From NCBI RefSeq assembly GCF_017573465.1, contig NZ_JAGEPF010000032.1, forward strand, positions 1-64,000: DNA of 64,000 nucleotides, given 5' to 3'. Shown here piece by piece: positions 32,544-40,153 of this stretch. The notes below the pieces were generated by a model. The model had not been told where the DNA came from. It was given only the letters and a program-made list of their open reading frames with translations, and did no database searches. A program made the position numbers and the translations under genes. Position 1 is the stretch's first letter, and each line of letters starts with the position of its first letter. This DNA comes from Actinomadura violacea. Lineage in GTDB: Bacteria > Actinomycetota > Actinomycetes > Streptosporangiales > Streptosporangiaceae.

Positions 32544-33505
32544 GCCGCCACCGTCCGCATCGACTCCAGTTCGGCGAGTTGCGCGGCGGTGAGCATGTCG
32601 GTCGAGACCGGCCCGCGGGCTTCGGCCTCGGCGATGATGTCCCACAGGTTCAGCCCGAGCTGGAAACTGTGGCCCATGCGGTCGCTGAGTTCGGCGCGGG
32701 CCCGCGCACCGTCCGGGTCCAGGCGCGCGGACATGATGAGCTGCTCGGGCGGCGCCACGATGCACATCCGGCACGACAGCCGGGCCATGTAGTAGTACAC
32801 CCAGTGCCAGGGCATGCCGGCCTCGTCGACTGTGGCCCACACCTGCTCCTCGGTCAGGTGGTGCACGGGGAGCCACACGTCCACGTGACGTCGGCCGTTG
32901 GAGTCGGCACGGCGGTGGTAGAACGCACGCTGCTTCCTTCGCGGCGCGGACTCCTGGGCCCGGATACCCATGACCTCCAGAATCCGCACGGGCTCGACCG
33001 TGTTATCGGCCTCGCGGATGTCGCGGACGATCCGGGTCTTGACCGTGCTGATGGGGGACCGTTTCATCTCGCTGCGGCAGTAGGGCTGCTGCGGAAGCGG
33101 CCACATCTGCTGCCAACGTCCGCCGATGAATTCGAGTAGGCCCTGCTGCCGCTTGCCGCCTTCGCCGTCGTCGATCTGCCGGAAGGCCACGTGGTGGCGG
33201 AGACCGTAGTGCGCTGCCTGGGTGGCAACCAGCTCTCTGGCACCGGGCCACTCATCGTCCTCGCCGAGGTCGGCGAAGACCGTCTCAATGAGGTCCAGGG
33301 GCAAGCCGGCCTCGCGCACCGCGCGGACCGTGGCGATGAGCGCTGCCGCGCTGTCCTTGCCTCCGGACATGTTCACCAGCACCTTCCGGTAGCTGGCCAG
33401 GTTCAGGTCCGGATACTCCGGGGTCTTCGGAGGCACCGCGAACAGGGCGTCTCCAGTAGGCCGAGGCCGAGCTATGACCCGGCCCCGATGGTCACGGTGG
33501 ACCAT
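32540..33505 (-). CDS. PAPS-reductase-like PP-loop protein
   Basis: The 321-residue protein carries the canonical PP-loop NMSGGKDSAAA at about residues 45-55, CRSEMKR in the middle and an SCRMC motif near 240, as in PAPS reductase/DndC-type proteins. I chose the ATG at 33,505 behind GAAGGAG. No DndB/D/E, Ssp or cysteine desulfurase gene is nearby, so phosphorothioation is not supported. A role in nucleotide or tRNA modification is possible. Confidence 0.82.
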   Translation of the reverse strand: MVHRDHRGRVIARPRPTGDALFAVPPKTPEYPDLNLASYRKVLVNMSGGKDSAAALIATVRAVREAGLPLDLIETVFADLGEDDEWPGARELVATQAAHYGLRHHVAFRQIDDGEGGKRQQGLLEFIGGRWQQMWPLPQQPYCRSEMKRSPISTVKTRIVRDIREADNTVEPVRILEVMGIRAQESAPRRKQRAFYHRRADSNGRRHVDVWLPVHHLTEEQVWATVDEAGMPWHWVYYYMARLSCRMCIVAPPEQLIMSARLDPDGARARAELSDRMGHSFQLGLNLWDIIAEAEARGPVSTDMLTAAQLAELESMRTVAA

Positions 33506-33574
33506 GAGCGCTCCTTCAAGAATGGGCAGGGCCTGGACACCGGCGGGTGAGGTGTCCAGGCCCACGGGGAGAGG

Positions 33575-34132
33575 TCAGGCTCGGCCGTCGATACGGACCT
33601 CAACCGATTCGTTGCCGACGGCCAGCCGGTAGTGCATGTAGTCCTGGTCGTCGGCGCCGCGGCTCTCGATGCTGAGCATGTAAGCCTCGTGGGCGGTGCG
33701 AAGCTCAGTGCCCAGTTCGGCGCGTGAGTCGTCGTAGGCCGAGACCTCCCACGCTCGCGCGTAGTCGGCCAGGGTCCCGAGGGCCAGGTGTTCGCCAGCG
33801 CGCCAGTGGTAGATGCAGGGCTCGCTGTGCTGGCAGGCGGCCTGGTGCCCAGCCACAGTCACGCCGCTGACAACGATCCTCGCCGACTCCGAGCAGCCGC
33901 ACGCGGAGGTCGCAGGGCAGGTGACCTGTCGTAGCGCATCGACCAGGGCGGCGGTGCTCCGAAGGCTCCCGGCTAGAGACCGGGCATCCTCCGTGCAGTC
34001 CATGCCGGTTCCCACGCTGTTCTGCAGCCTCCGGAACCCCCGAAGGAGACTGTCCCGGCTCTCGACATCGAAGACGCCCGCGAGCTGGTCGAGGAGCTCG
34101 TTGATGCGGGCGTGATCCTTGGAAGTAAGCAT
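33575..34132 (-). CDS. Hypothetical protein (185 aa)
   Basis: An N-terminal helical region (INELLDQLAGVFDV) is followed by a Cys-rich stretch (CPATSACGCSESAR) and a helical C terminus. I recognise no family. The ATG at 34,132 follows a 34-bp-wide hairpin region by 18 bp, with a purine-rich AGAGAGAGG before the start. It lies between DUF3846-like and PP-loop genes. Confidence 0.66.
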   Translation of the reverse strand: MLTSKDHARINELLDQLAGVFDVESRDSLLRGFRRLQNSVGTGMDCTEDARSLAGSLRSTAALVDALRQVTCPATSACGCSESARIVVSGVTVAGHQAACQHSEPCIYHWRAGEHLALGTLADYARAWEVSAYDDSRAELGTELRTAHEAYMLSIESRGADDQDYMHYRLAVGNESVEVRIDGRA

Positions 34133-34149
34133 GAAGCCTCTCTCTGAGA

Positions 34150-34192
34150 CCCGTGCCTGTGTGCCTGTCGTCGGCAGGCACACAGGCACGGG
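34150..34192 (-). terminator. 18-bp perfect hairpin between genes
   Basis: Arms 34,150-34,167 and 34,175-34,192 are perfectly complementary with a 7-nt loop. It lies between the DUF3846-like gene and the next gene, so it may attenuate the operon. Confidence 0.72.
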
Positions 34193-34203
34193 AGCAATGG
34201 AGG

Positions 34204-34551
34204 TCAGCCCGCGCAGGCGACCATGGTCATGAGCACGGCTCGCTGCTGGTGGGTGAGGTCAGGAGGGCCGTCTCCGCAGTCGGGGGCCGTGACGATCGCG
34301 GCGCCGTGGAACGGCTGCCAGATGAAGCCGAAGGCGCTGGCGATGGCGGTCGCGAGCGGGTTGGCCACCTGGGTGTAAAGGCCGTCCTCGTCGAACCACA
34401 TGTCGAACTCGCCGGCCAGCTGGATCGGCTCCACCGTCCGGCAGCTGCCGCCGATGGCCTGGTACATGGCCGCAAGCCGCTCGTGGGTGTCCGTCGGGAG
34501 GTTCTCCCACTGGGTGGTGCCGTCCGGCCTGATGACCAAACAGGTTGGCAT
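34204..34551 (-). CDS. DUF3846-like protein
   Basis: The 115-residue protein fits the small DUF3846 family of plasmids and phages as I recall it: CLVIRPDG at the start, then a segment predicting a beta-rich fold, FDMWFDEDGLYTQVANPLAT, and a G-AIVT- strand. The function is unknown. I chose the ATG at 34,551, preceded by AGGAG. It is the first gene behind promoter copy 4, with a leader of about 35 nt. Confidence 0.68.
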   Translation of the reverse strand: MPTCLVIRPDGTTQWENLPTDTHERLAAMYQAIGGSCRTVEPIQLAGEFDMWFDEDGLYTQVANPLATAIASAFGFIWQPFHGAAIVTAPDCGDGPPDLTHQQRAVLMTMVACAG

Positions 34552-34590
34552 GGGGGCTCCTGTGTGCTCCGGGGTGATCAACTGCAACCC

Positions 34591-34629
34591 ACCATAGCCA
34601 ATCCAATAATCATGTCAAGTCAAACTTGG
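34591..34629 (-). promoter_or_regulatory. Repeated promoter/operator, copy 4
   Basis: On the minus strand, TTGACA, a 16-bp spacer and TATGGT, with the perfect dyad CAAGT-TTG-ACTTG over the -35 and ATCCAA/TTGGAT arms. It drives the DUF3846-like gene and probably both PP-loop genes. Confidence 0.74.
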
Positions 34630-34678
34630 ATGAAAAATTGATTGGCTTTCATAAGGGCTGGCCGGCACGCGCACCTGC

Positions 34679-34933
34679 TCAGAACAGCGGCTCTGCCTGC
34701 GCCCCCACGCACACCTCCACCCCGTCGAACTCAAGCCCGCTCGCGCGCGACGCCGCAATCCAGTCCTGCGAGCTGGCCCGCGTGTTCGCTTCCGCGCGGG
34801 CCAACCCGACCCCGTGGTTCATGCCGTCGCAGATGCACTCACACTCAGCGACCTCGGTGCGTGCTCCATAGCACTTGAGGTCGCACCGATTAACGGTCGT
34901 CCGCCCGAGATAGACCGCGATCAGCGTCGCCAC
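34679..34933 (-). CDS. Small Cys-rich hypothetical protein
   Basis: The 84-residue protein has five Cys in its first 36 residues (CDLKC and CECIC), suggesting a zinc or redox motif, followed by an Ala-rich acidic tail. I recognise no family. It ends the operon that runs inward from the right end of the element. Confidence 0.65.
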   Translation of the reverse strand: MATLIAVYLGRTTVNRCDLKCYGARTEVAECECICDGMNHGVGLARAEANTRASSQDWIAASRASGLEFDGVEVCVGAQAEPLF

Positions 34934-34957
34934 GGCGTCCTCCTCTCCACGAACCGA

Positions 34958-35782
34958 TCAGGCATCACCGTTCGCGGCGGCCGGCGAGGTCAAGATCGCC
35001 TCTAGCCGACCGCAGAACCGGCGCCTCAGCTCGATACCGGTTGGATCCGACACGTCCCGCAGCGACGCCAGATCCGCCTCCCTGCGCAGGTCTTTGATCA
35101 GGGCCTGGACCTGGTCGGCGAGACCGTGAACGCGCTCGGCGAAGCCGCTGTCCAGGTGCGGCACGGCGGCCGCCAAGGCCGTGCGCGCCAGGTCCTCGCA
35201 GGGGGCCAGGAAGCTGCTGGACGGGTGTGCCTGGACGGCTGCGACGGCGGCATCCAGCGCGCCCTGGGTGATTGCAGGTCGCGGCCCGGACGCCAGCAAC
35301 CGCTCACAGGGTCGGCACGCGCACTCCTCGGCGACTGCCCTGTCTCGGCCGTGCGCAGAACCCACACTGTGGAGGCCGGGGCCGGACATGCCGCTGTGCG
35401 GTGATCCGTACCATCCATCGCAGACGCGGCACCAGAAGTGCGTGACGTGGCGGCTGCACCATTCGGGATAGGTACCTTGCCCCGCGGTGCACGTCCAGAC
35501 ACGCCCCACGCGGGCGGGCGCGCCCTCGGGGAGCGCAGCTAGGAGCCGGGCATGCTCGGCGGCCCAGCCGACCGCCAAAGCGAACACGTCCGGGCCGGAC
35601 ACCACCGGGACTTCGGTCGCCGTGTCGCCGAACACCGACCATCCGTCGTTGTGGGACAGGACGCCGAGCACGTCGTGGCGGGGCGACAGCACCTCGTACC
35701 GGTTCGGGGACTGCCAGCGCAGACGTACCAGGACCCGGTCGAGCTTGTCGGTGATCGTCACCAGGTAGGGAGCGTTGGTCAC
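34958..35782 (-). CDS. Hypothetical protein with Cys pairs
   Basis: The 274-residue protein has a beta-rich N-terminal domain (YLVTITDKLDRVLVRLRW), then Cys pairs WCRVC and CACRPC that could bind zinc, and a helical C-terminal half. The GTG at 35,782 forms a GTGA overlap with the upstream stop. I recognise no family. Confidence 0.7.
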   Translation of the reverse strand: MTNAPYLVTITDKLDRVLVRLRWQSPNRYEVLSPRHDVLGVLSHNDGWSVFGDTATEVPVVSGPDVFALAVGWAAEHARLLAALPEGAPARVGRVWTCTAGQGTYPEWCSRHVTHFWCRVCDGWYGSPHSGMSGPGLHSVGSAHGRDRAVAEECACRPCERLLASGPRPAITQGALDAAVAAVQAHPSSSFLAPCEDLARTALAAAVPHLDSGFAERVHGLADQVQALIKDLRREADLASLRDVSDPTGIELRRRFCGRLEAILTSPAAANGDA

Positions 35783-37071
35783 GATGCCCGTCCTTCGAGG
35801 TGGACGAGGTCGGGAAGGGTCGTGCCCGTTTCGGTGGTGTGGCCGACGATATGGCCGGTCTTGCGGTGGTGCCGTTCGGCCCATCGGTCGCTGGAGGCGC
35901 TGCTGCCGAACGGCAGCGCCAGTCCACATTCGGTGTCCAGGCAGGTCGCTCGCCACCAGTAGCTGGCGCGGGTCGCCATCTCGGTCACCGCATGCCGTAC
36001 GTAGGCGAGAAGCTCCGGCGGGCGCCACGACGGCGGTTCCTGTCGGTGCAGCCGATGCTCGGTCCGGAACGGGCAGGGCTCGACGAGGTGCGGGCTGCGT
36101 TCGGCGCGCCATTCGTCCCAGTGCGGTCCGACGTGCCCGCCGGCGAACGAAAGGCCGAGGTCGCCGGAGTGCTCGCGCATCGTCTCCTGCAGAAGAGACA
36201 GCCAGTACTCGTCACCGCGCCAGCTGATCAGCCGGCGCCCGCCCAGCTTCCCGAACGCTTCGGCGAGGTCGGCCGGACGGGAATCCTTGCCCTTGCGGAA
36301 GAAGGCGTCGCTTTCGCACACCCTCGCGGACAGGAGCACTTCCCCGTCCCACGTCTCGGCCAGGATGTCCTGCGACATCACCGACGTCGGGTACCCCAGG
36401 TAAACCAACGCCACCTTCTCCGGGGCGCGGCGCACATCAGCGAGCAGATCAGCCGCCCAGGCGCCGGCCGCCACCCGACCGGCGACACGCTCCCCGTACC
36501 ACCAGGCAGCGGCCGCCGGTTCGAGGCAACTGCTGCAGTAACGGCGGTCGTCGACGCCCTTGGCGTAGGGGGCGGCCTGGACGGCGTTGCAACGGGCGCA
36601 GGTCCGGGCCTGGTCCCAAGCGGCCTTGCGGGCAGGCGGCAGCGCGGGAAGCTTCTCGGCGTCGGCGACCGCGTACAACGGCGCATACCCCTTGTAGGCC
36701 ATGTACGACGCAATCGGTTCCTGCCCGTCGGCGGGGCGGCGCCGGAACCGCTGTCGCAGCATCGTTCGCGTCGCCAGCTGCCCCGAAGGGAGGTCGCCGT
36801 GGCGGTAGATCGGCCGGCCGTCGTCGCAGTACTGGCGGCGCCGATCCCGGCGCCGGTCGGAGGTGGACCGTTCCGGGGCTGCGAGCCACGTTCCGTCCAG
36901 GCGCAGCACCTTGCCCTTGTCGGTGTGGACTCGGTGCGGCTCACCGTCCTGGAGAGGCGGGAGCAGCACACCGGCGTGTCTGGCGGATCCGGTGGGGGCG
37001 GTGAGAACGACGCGTTCTCCCACCTGTGCGCCAGGCACGGCGAGAGCGTCGGTGGTGCGATCGGTGATCAT
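35779..37071 (-). CDS. Hypothetical protein with two zinc-like clusters
   Basis: The 430-residue protein has a CARC...CSSC cluster at about 155-180 and a C-terminal CLDTEC...RHHRKTGH segment, which resembles the short Cys/His domain found at the ends of some Streptomyces proteins. The central part is unrecognised. The ATG at 37,071 overlaps the upstream stop as ATGA. It is the largest gene of the right-end operon. Confidence 0.7.
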   Translation of the reverse strand: MITDRTTDALAVPGAQVGERVVLTAPTGSARHAGVLLPPLQDGEPHRVHTDKGKVLRLDGTWLAAPERSTSDRRRDRRRQYCDDGRPIYRHGDLPSGQLATRTMLRQRFRRRPADGQEPIASYMAYKGYAPLYAVADAEKLPALPPARKAAWDQARTCARCNAVQAAPYAKGVDDRRYCSSCLEPAAAAWWYGERVAGRVAAGAWAADLLADVRRAPEKVALVYLGYPTSVMSQDILAETWDGEVLLSARVCESDAFFRKGKDSRPADLAEAFGKLGGRRLISWRGDEYWLSLLQETMREHSGDLGLSFAGGHVGPHWDEWRAERSPHLVEPCPFRTEHRLHRQEPPSWRPPELLAYVRHAVTEMATRASYWWRATCLDTECGLALPFGSSASSDRWAERHHRKTGHIVGHTTETGTTLPDLVHLEGRAS

Positions 37072-37355
37072 GTCCGGTCCTCGTAGGGCGGGTGGACGCC
37101 CGCCTCGATCAGCACGTCGGCGTTCAGGTCGACGTGTCCACACGGGTTGGTCCAGATGTCGACCTCGTGGGTCTGGCCACGCATGCCGCGCAGCGCCGGG
37201 GAGGGCTTGCCTCGCGGACCTCCGCAGCGGGGGCATCGAGTCCTGATCGTCACCGTGGTGACCCTCAGGGGCCGGGCGCGCAGTCCCGGCCCGTAGTCGG
37301 GCACCCGGACGGTCATCTCCTCGATCCGTCCGGCCGGCTTCTCGGTGGTGGTCAC
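37068..37355 (-). CDS. Small CxxC protein, tandem paralogue
   Basis: The 95-residue protein has CPRCGGPRGK and then a TNPCGHVDLNADVLIEAG stretch; the gene at 37,352 has CPACDRPRGE and SNACGHNDLYARCLVEAG at the same places. Both probably hold one zinc. The GTG start at 37,355 makes a GTGA overlap with the upstream stop. Confidence 0.7.
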   Translation of the reverse strand: MTTTEKPAGRIEEMTVRVPDYGPGLRARPLRVTTVTIRTRCPRCGGPRGKPSPALRGMRGQTHEVDIWTNPCGHVDLNADVLIEAGVHPPYEDRT

Positions 37356-37828
37356 GCGTCCACCGGCCGGGCGGGGTGGCAACCGGCCTCGACCAGGCAG
37401 CGCGCGTACAGGTCGTTGTGGCCGCACGCGTTGCTCCAGGTGTGGACGTAGTAGTGCTCGCCGTCCTCGGGGAGGCGACTCTTGCGGGGTTCGCCGCGCG
37501 GGCGGTCGCAGGCGGGGCAGGCCCACACCAGCGTGACCGTGCGGATGGTGATGCCCTCGTAGGACCGGGAGGTGCCGCGGTCGGGGAGCTGTACGGTGCG
37601 CGTGTCGGCGTGCGGCGTGGCATCGTGGGTGACGGCCGCGATGATGTCGGCGGCGTCGAGTTGGACCCAGACGCCGGCGGGCCGCAGCACCAGCCGGCCG
37701 GCGTGGTAGCCGCGGATCAGCTCGGCGGTGTACTGGGCGCCTTGGCGGGTGGTGAGGTCGGCGGTGGCGCCGACGAGCTGCTGAGGGGTTGCGGGCTCGC
37801 TGTCCAGGAGGAGCTGGGAGCGGCTCAT
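37352..37828 (-). CDS. CxxC protein, tandem paralogue
   Basis: The 158-residue protein has an N-terminal helical region and a C-terminal zinc-like domain homologous to the whole downstream gene. The ATG at 37,828 overlaps the stop of a 13-codon upstream frame as ATGA and has no strong ribosome site of its own, so translation is probably coupled. Confidence 0.7.
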   Translation of the reverse strand: MSRSQLLLDSEPATPQQLVGATADLTTRQGAQYTAELIRGYHAGRLVLRPAGVWVQLDAADIIAAVTHDATPHADTRTVQLPDRGTSRSYEGITIRTVTLVWACPACDRPRGEPRKSRLPEDGEHYYVHTWSNACGHNDLYARCLVEAGCHPARPVDA

Positions 37829-37866
37829 ACCGCTGCCACGTAGGCGCGGGAGGAGCGGATACGCAT
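37825..37866 (-). CDS. Candidate 13-residue leader peptide
   Basis: The short frame MRIRSSRAYVAAV starts behind GAAGGG and ends in an ATGA overlap with the next gene. A hairpin (CGTCTG, 3-nt loop, CAGACG) lies just upstream at about 37,882-37,896. It may couple translation or attenuate the operon. It could also simply be chance. Confidence 0.4.
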   Translation of the reverse strand: MRIRSSRAYVAAV

Positions 37867-37918
37867 CGGGTCGGGTTCCCTTCGTCTGCACCAGACGCAG
37901 GGAACGGGCCCTACGTCA

Positions 37919-38467
37919 TTATCCTGTACAGACGAGAATTACGTTGCGCTCTTTCGAGCTTTCGAGGTAGGCCGGGACGCCCTCGGCGTCGCAGCGGTCC
38001 AGCCGCGAGCGCAGGAGCGCCGCGCCGAGCCCGTTGCCCTGCGCGGGCGGGTCGGTGCCGAGCACCGCCAGGTACCAGTGCGGCTCCGGCGGATGGTGCT
38101 TCTCGATCTCGCCGAGTGCGCGCAGCGCCGCCGGCACCCGGCGGCCGAGCGCGCGCATCAGCGGCACGGCCTGCGCCGCCTGCGCGCCGAACGGGACGCG
38201 CCACTGGCCCGGCGGGTCCCACAGCGCGGCGGCCTCCACGTCCGGGCCGCGTCCGGCCGCCTCGCTGCCCTCGTGCCGCAGGTGCACCTGGCGCAGCAGG
38301 ATGCCGAAGACGCCGGTCAGCCGGCGGACGCGGGACGCCTCGTCGGGCAGGATCCAGCGCCAGACGGGGTCGTCGTCGAACGCGCGGCCGAGCACCGCCG
38401 CGATCGCGCCGGCGTCGGGTCCGCCCGCCGCGCGGACGAGCGGGGACGGCTGGGACTCTGACGTCAT
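37919..38467 (-). pseudogene. Chromosomal GNAT acetyltransferase, 3' end cut off by the element
   Basis: The first 176 codons match the complete GNAT at 27,295 closely, through the acetyl-CoA loop QGNGLGAALL and up to YLESSKERN. Then the frame runs into unrelated residues VILVCTG and a stop, where the intact copy has the PFYTGFGF motif and about 20 more residues. The C-terminal strand and helix of the GNAT fold are missing, so the product is unlikely to be active. The break marks the right end of the mobile element. Confidence 0.85.
37930..37950. other. Right junction of the mobile element (attR-like)
   Basis: GNAT homology stops at about 37,943 (within the codon for Asn in KERN). To the left the sequence is element-specific. 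The core site cannot be defined because the left junction is outside the window. The tract around the junction includes the near-repeat CTTTCGAGCTTTCGAGG (37,951-37,967). Confidence 0.6.
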
Positions 38468-38556
38468 GGCGCGGCCTCCTCGGAACGCGCCGATCCTCGC
38501 CGGGCCGCGGCACCCGCGTCAAGGCGCGCCGGCGGTCCCGGGCCGGCCCGCGGCGG

Positions 38557-39003
38557 TCAGCGGCGGGTGCGGCGGGTGCGGCGCTGCTCGCGGGCCCGGG
38601 CCAGCTCCTCCAGCACCAGCGAGGCGCCGATCCCGAACAGCCAGGAGTCCTTGGCGAGCGGGATGCCCTGCTGGGTCGGCCGCAGCCCCTCGCGCATGCC
38701 GGGAAGGCGCAGGTAGAGGCCGGTCAGCCCGCCCGCGAACGCGGTGAGCGCCGCGCCCGCGACCAGCGTCGGCACCAGCGGCGTGATCAGCGCGGCGCCG
38801 AGCGCGACCTCCGCGGCCCCGAGGTTGCGGGTGAACTCGCCCTTGTCCTGCGATTCCAGGAACGGGTAGGCGGTCTTGGCGGTGCCGTGGATGTAGTCGG
38901 CCGTCCCCTCGTCGCCCTTCAGCTTCGACAGGCCCGAGTTCAGGACGAACGCGCCCACGATCAGCCGGACGGGCATCTGGTGCGCGCGAGCAAGAAAACG
39001 CAT
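38557..39003 (-). CDS. DoxX-like membrane protein
   Basis: The 148-residue protein has four hydrophobic segments and the DoxX-type opening LIVGAFVLNSGLSKLKG, followed by AEVALGAALITPLVPTLVAG. DoxX family members are small inner-membrane proteins, in some cases linked to oxidative stress. I chose the ATG at 39,003; an in-frame upstream ATG at about 39,045 is possible. It is the first intact chromosomal gene after the truncated GNAT. Confidence 0.78.
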   Translation of the reverse strand: MRFLARAHQMPVRLIVGAFVLNSGLSKLKGDEGTADYIHGTAKTAYPFLESQDKGEFTRNLGAAEVALGAALITPLVPTLVAGAALTAFAGGLTGLYLRLPGMREGLRPTQQGIPLAKDSWLFGIGASLVLEELARAREQRRTRRTRR

Positions 39004-39140
39004 CGTTCCCCATAACGATCGGGAGATTCCGGGCGCAGCATTCATTCCCGCGGGCGGCGCGCTACACCTGAAGGAGCGGTCAAGTCTCGGCCACGGCTCG
39101 CCGCGTCCCGCCGGGCGGTCCTCCGGGCCCGGCCGGACGT

Positions 39141-40079
39141 CTATGGAGTGCGGTGTGCGCCGTGAAGTGCGCTGTCCTCCATGAAGTGCTCGGAGGCCGC
39201 CCGCAGCGCCTCGACGCACGCGTCGACGGCCGGCCCGGCCGCCTCCGTCCGCCACGCCACGTAGATCTTGCGGCGCACGACCGGGCGGGTGGCGAGCATC
39301 CGGACGCCGGCGGGGACGGGGTCGCGGCCGAGCCGGGGGATCAGCGCCGCGGCCAGCCCGGCGGCGACGAACGCCAGCTGGGTGGGGTAGTCGGCGACGT
39401 TGCAGACGATCTCGGGCTCGGCGTTGTGCTCGCGCAGCGTCTGGACGAGCTGCCGCTCGCAGGTGCCGCCGGCCGTCCAGCCAGCCCACCGCAGGCCGTG
39501 CAGCTCGTGCAGGTCGACGGTGCGGCGCCGGGCGAGCGGGTGCGCGGCCGGGAGCGCCAGGTCGATGACGTCCGAGGACAGCGGGAGGTTCGACACCGAG
39601 GCGGGGAACGGGGTCGGCAGCGTGTCCCAGCTCTCCACCATCGCGACGTCGATGTCGCCGCGCGCGAGGGCGGGCAGCACGTTCTCCGCCTCGCCCTCCT
39701 GGAGGGTGGGGGACAGGCCGGGGTGCCGTTCGCGCAGCGCCGCGAGGGCGGGCGGCAGCACCGACCGGGCGGCGGTGACGAACGCGCCGAGCCGGACCGG
39801 CCCGGCCGCGTCCTCGCGCAGCCCGTCCAGCTCGGCGGCGGCCGCCGACAGCTGCGCCAGCACCCGCGCGGCGTGCCCCGCGAGGACGTGCCCGGCGCGG
39901 GTGAGGCGCACGCCGCGCCCCTGCGGTTCGAGCAGCGCATGGCCGGTCTCGCGTTCGAGCTTGGCCAGCTGCTGCGAGACGCCGGACGGCGTCACGTGCA
40001 ACGCCTCGGCCGCCGCCGCGATCGATCCGTGCACCGAGACCGCGTGCAGCGCCCGGAGCCGTTCGAGATTCATCGTCAC
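39141..40079 (-). CDS. LysR-family transcriptional regulator
   Basis: The 312-residue protein has an N-terminal winged helix-turn-helix (LRALHAVSVHGSIAAAAEAL, then TPSGVSQQLAKLERE) and a periplasmic-binding-like effector domain (about 90-295). It is divergent from an EamA transporter gene, the usual arrangement in which the regulator controls itself and the transporter. The intergenic region contains TTCG-N6-CGAA at 40,097-40,110, a candidate LysR box. Confidence 0.9.
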   Translation of the reverse strand: MTMNLERLRALHAVSVHGSIAAAAEALHVTPSGVSQQLAKLERETGHALLEPQGRGVRLTRAGHVLAGHAARVLAQLSAAAAELDGLREDAAGPVRLGAFVTAARSVLPPALAALRERHPGLSPTLQEGEAENVLPALARGDIDVAMVESWDTLPTPFPASVSNLPLSSDVIDLALPAAHPLARRRTVDLHELHGLRWAGWTAGGTCERQLVQTLREHNAEPEIVCNVADYPTQLAFVAAGLAAALIPRLGRDPVPAGVRMLATRPVVRRKIYVAWRTEAAGPAVDACVEALRAASEHFMEDSALHGAHRTP

Positions 40080-40153
40080 GGTAGTGATCCTACCGATTCG
40101 CGCTAACGAACATTCGCTTGTGCTAATGGGTGCGGCGCGGCAGCGTGGAGGCC

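Noticed and set aside
31236..33505. A DNA phosphorothioation (Dnd/Ssp) system.
   Set aside because: Only DndC-like PP-loop proteins are present; no DndB, DndD, DndE, SspB/D or cysteine desulfurase was found nearby.
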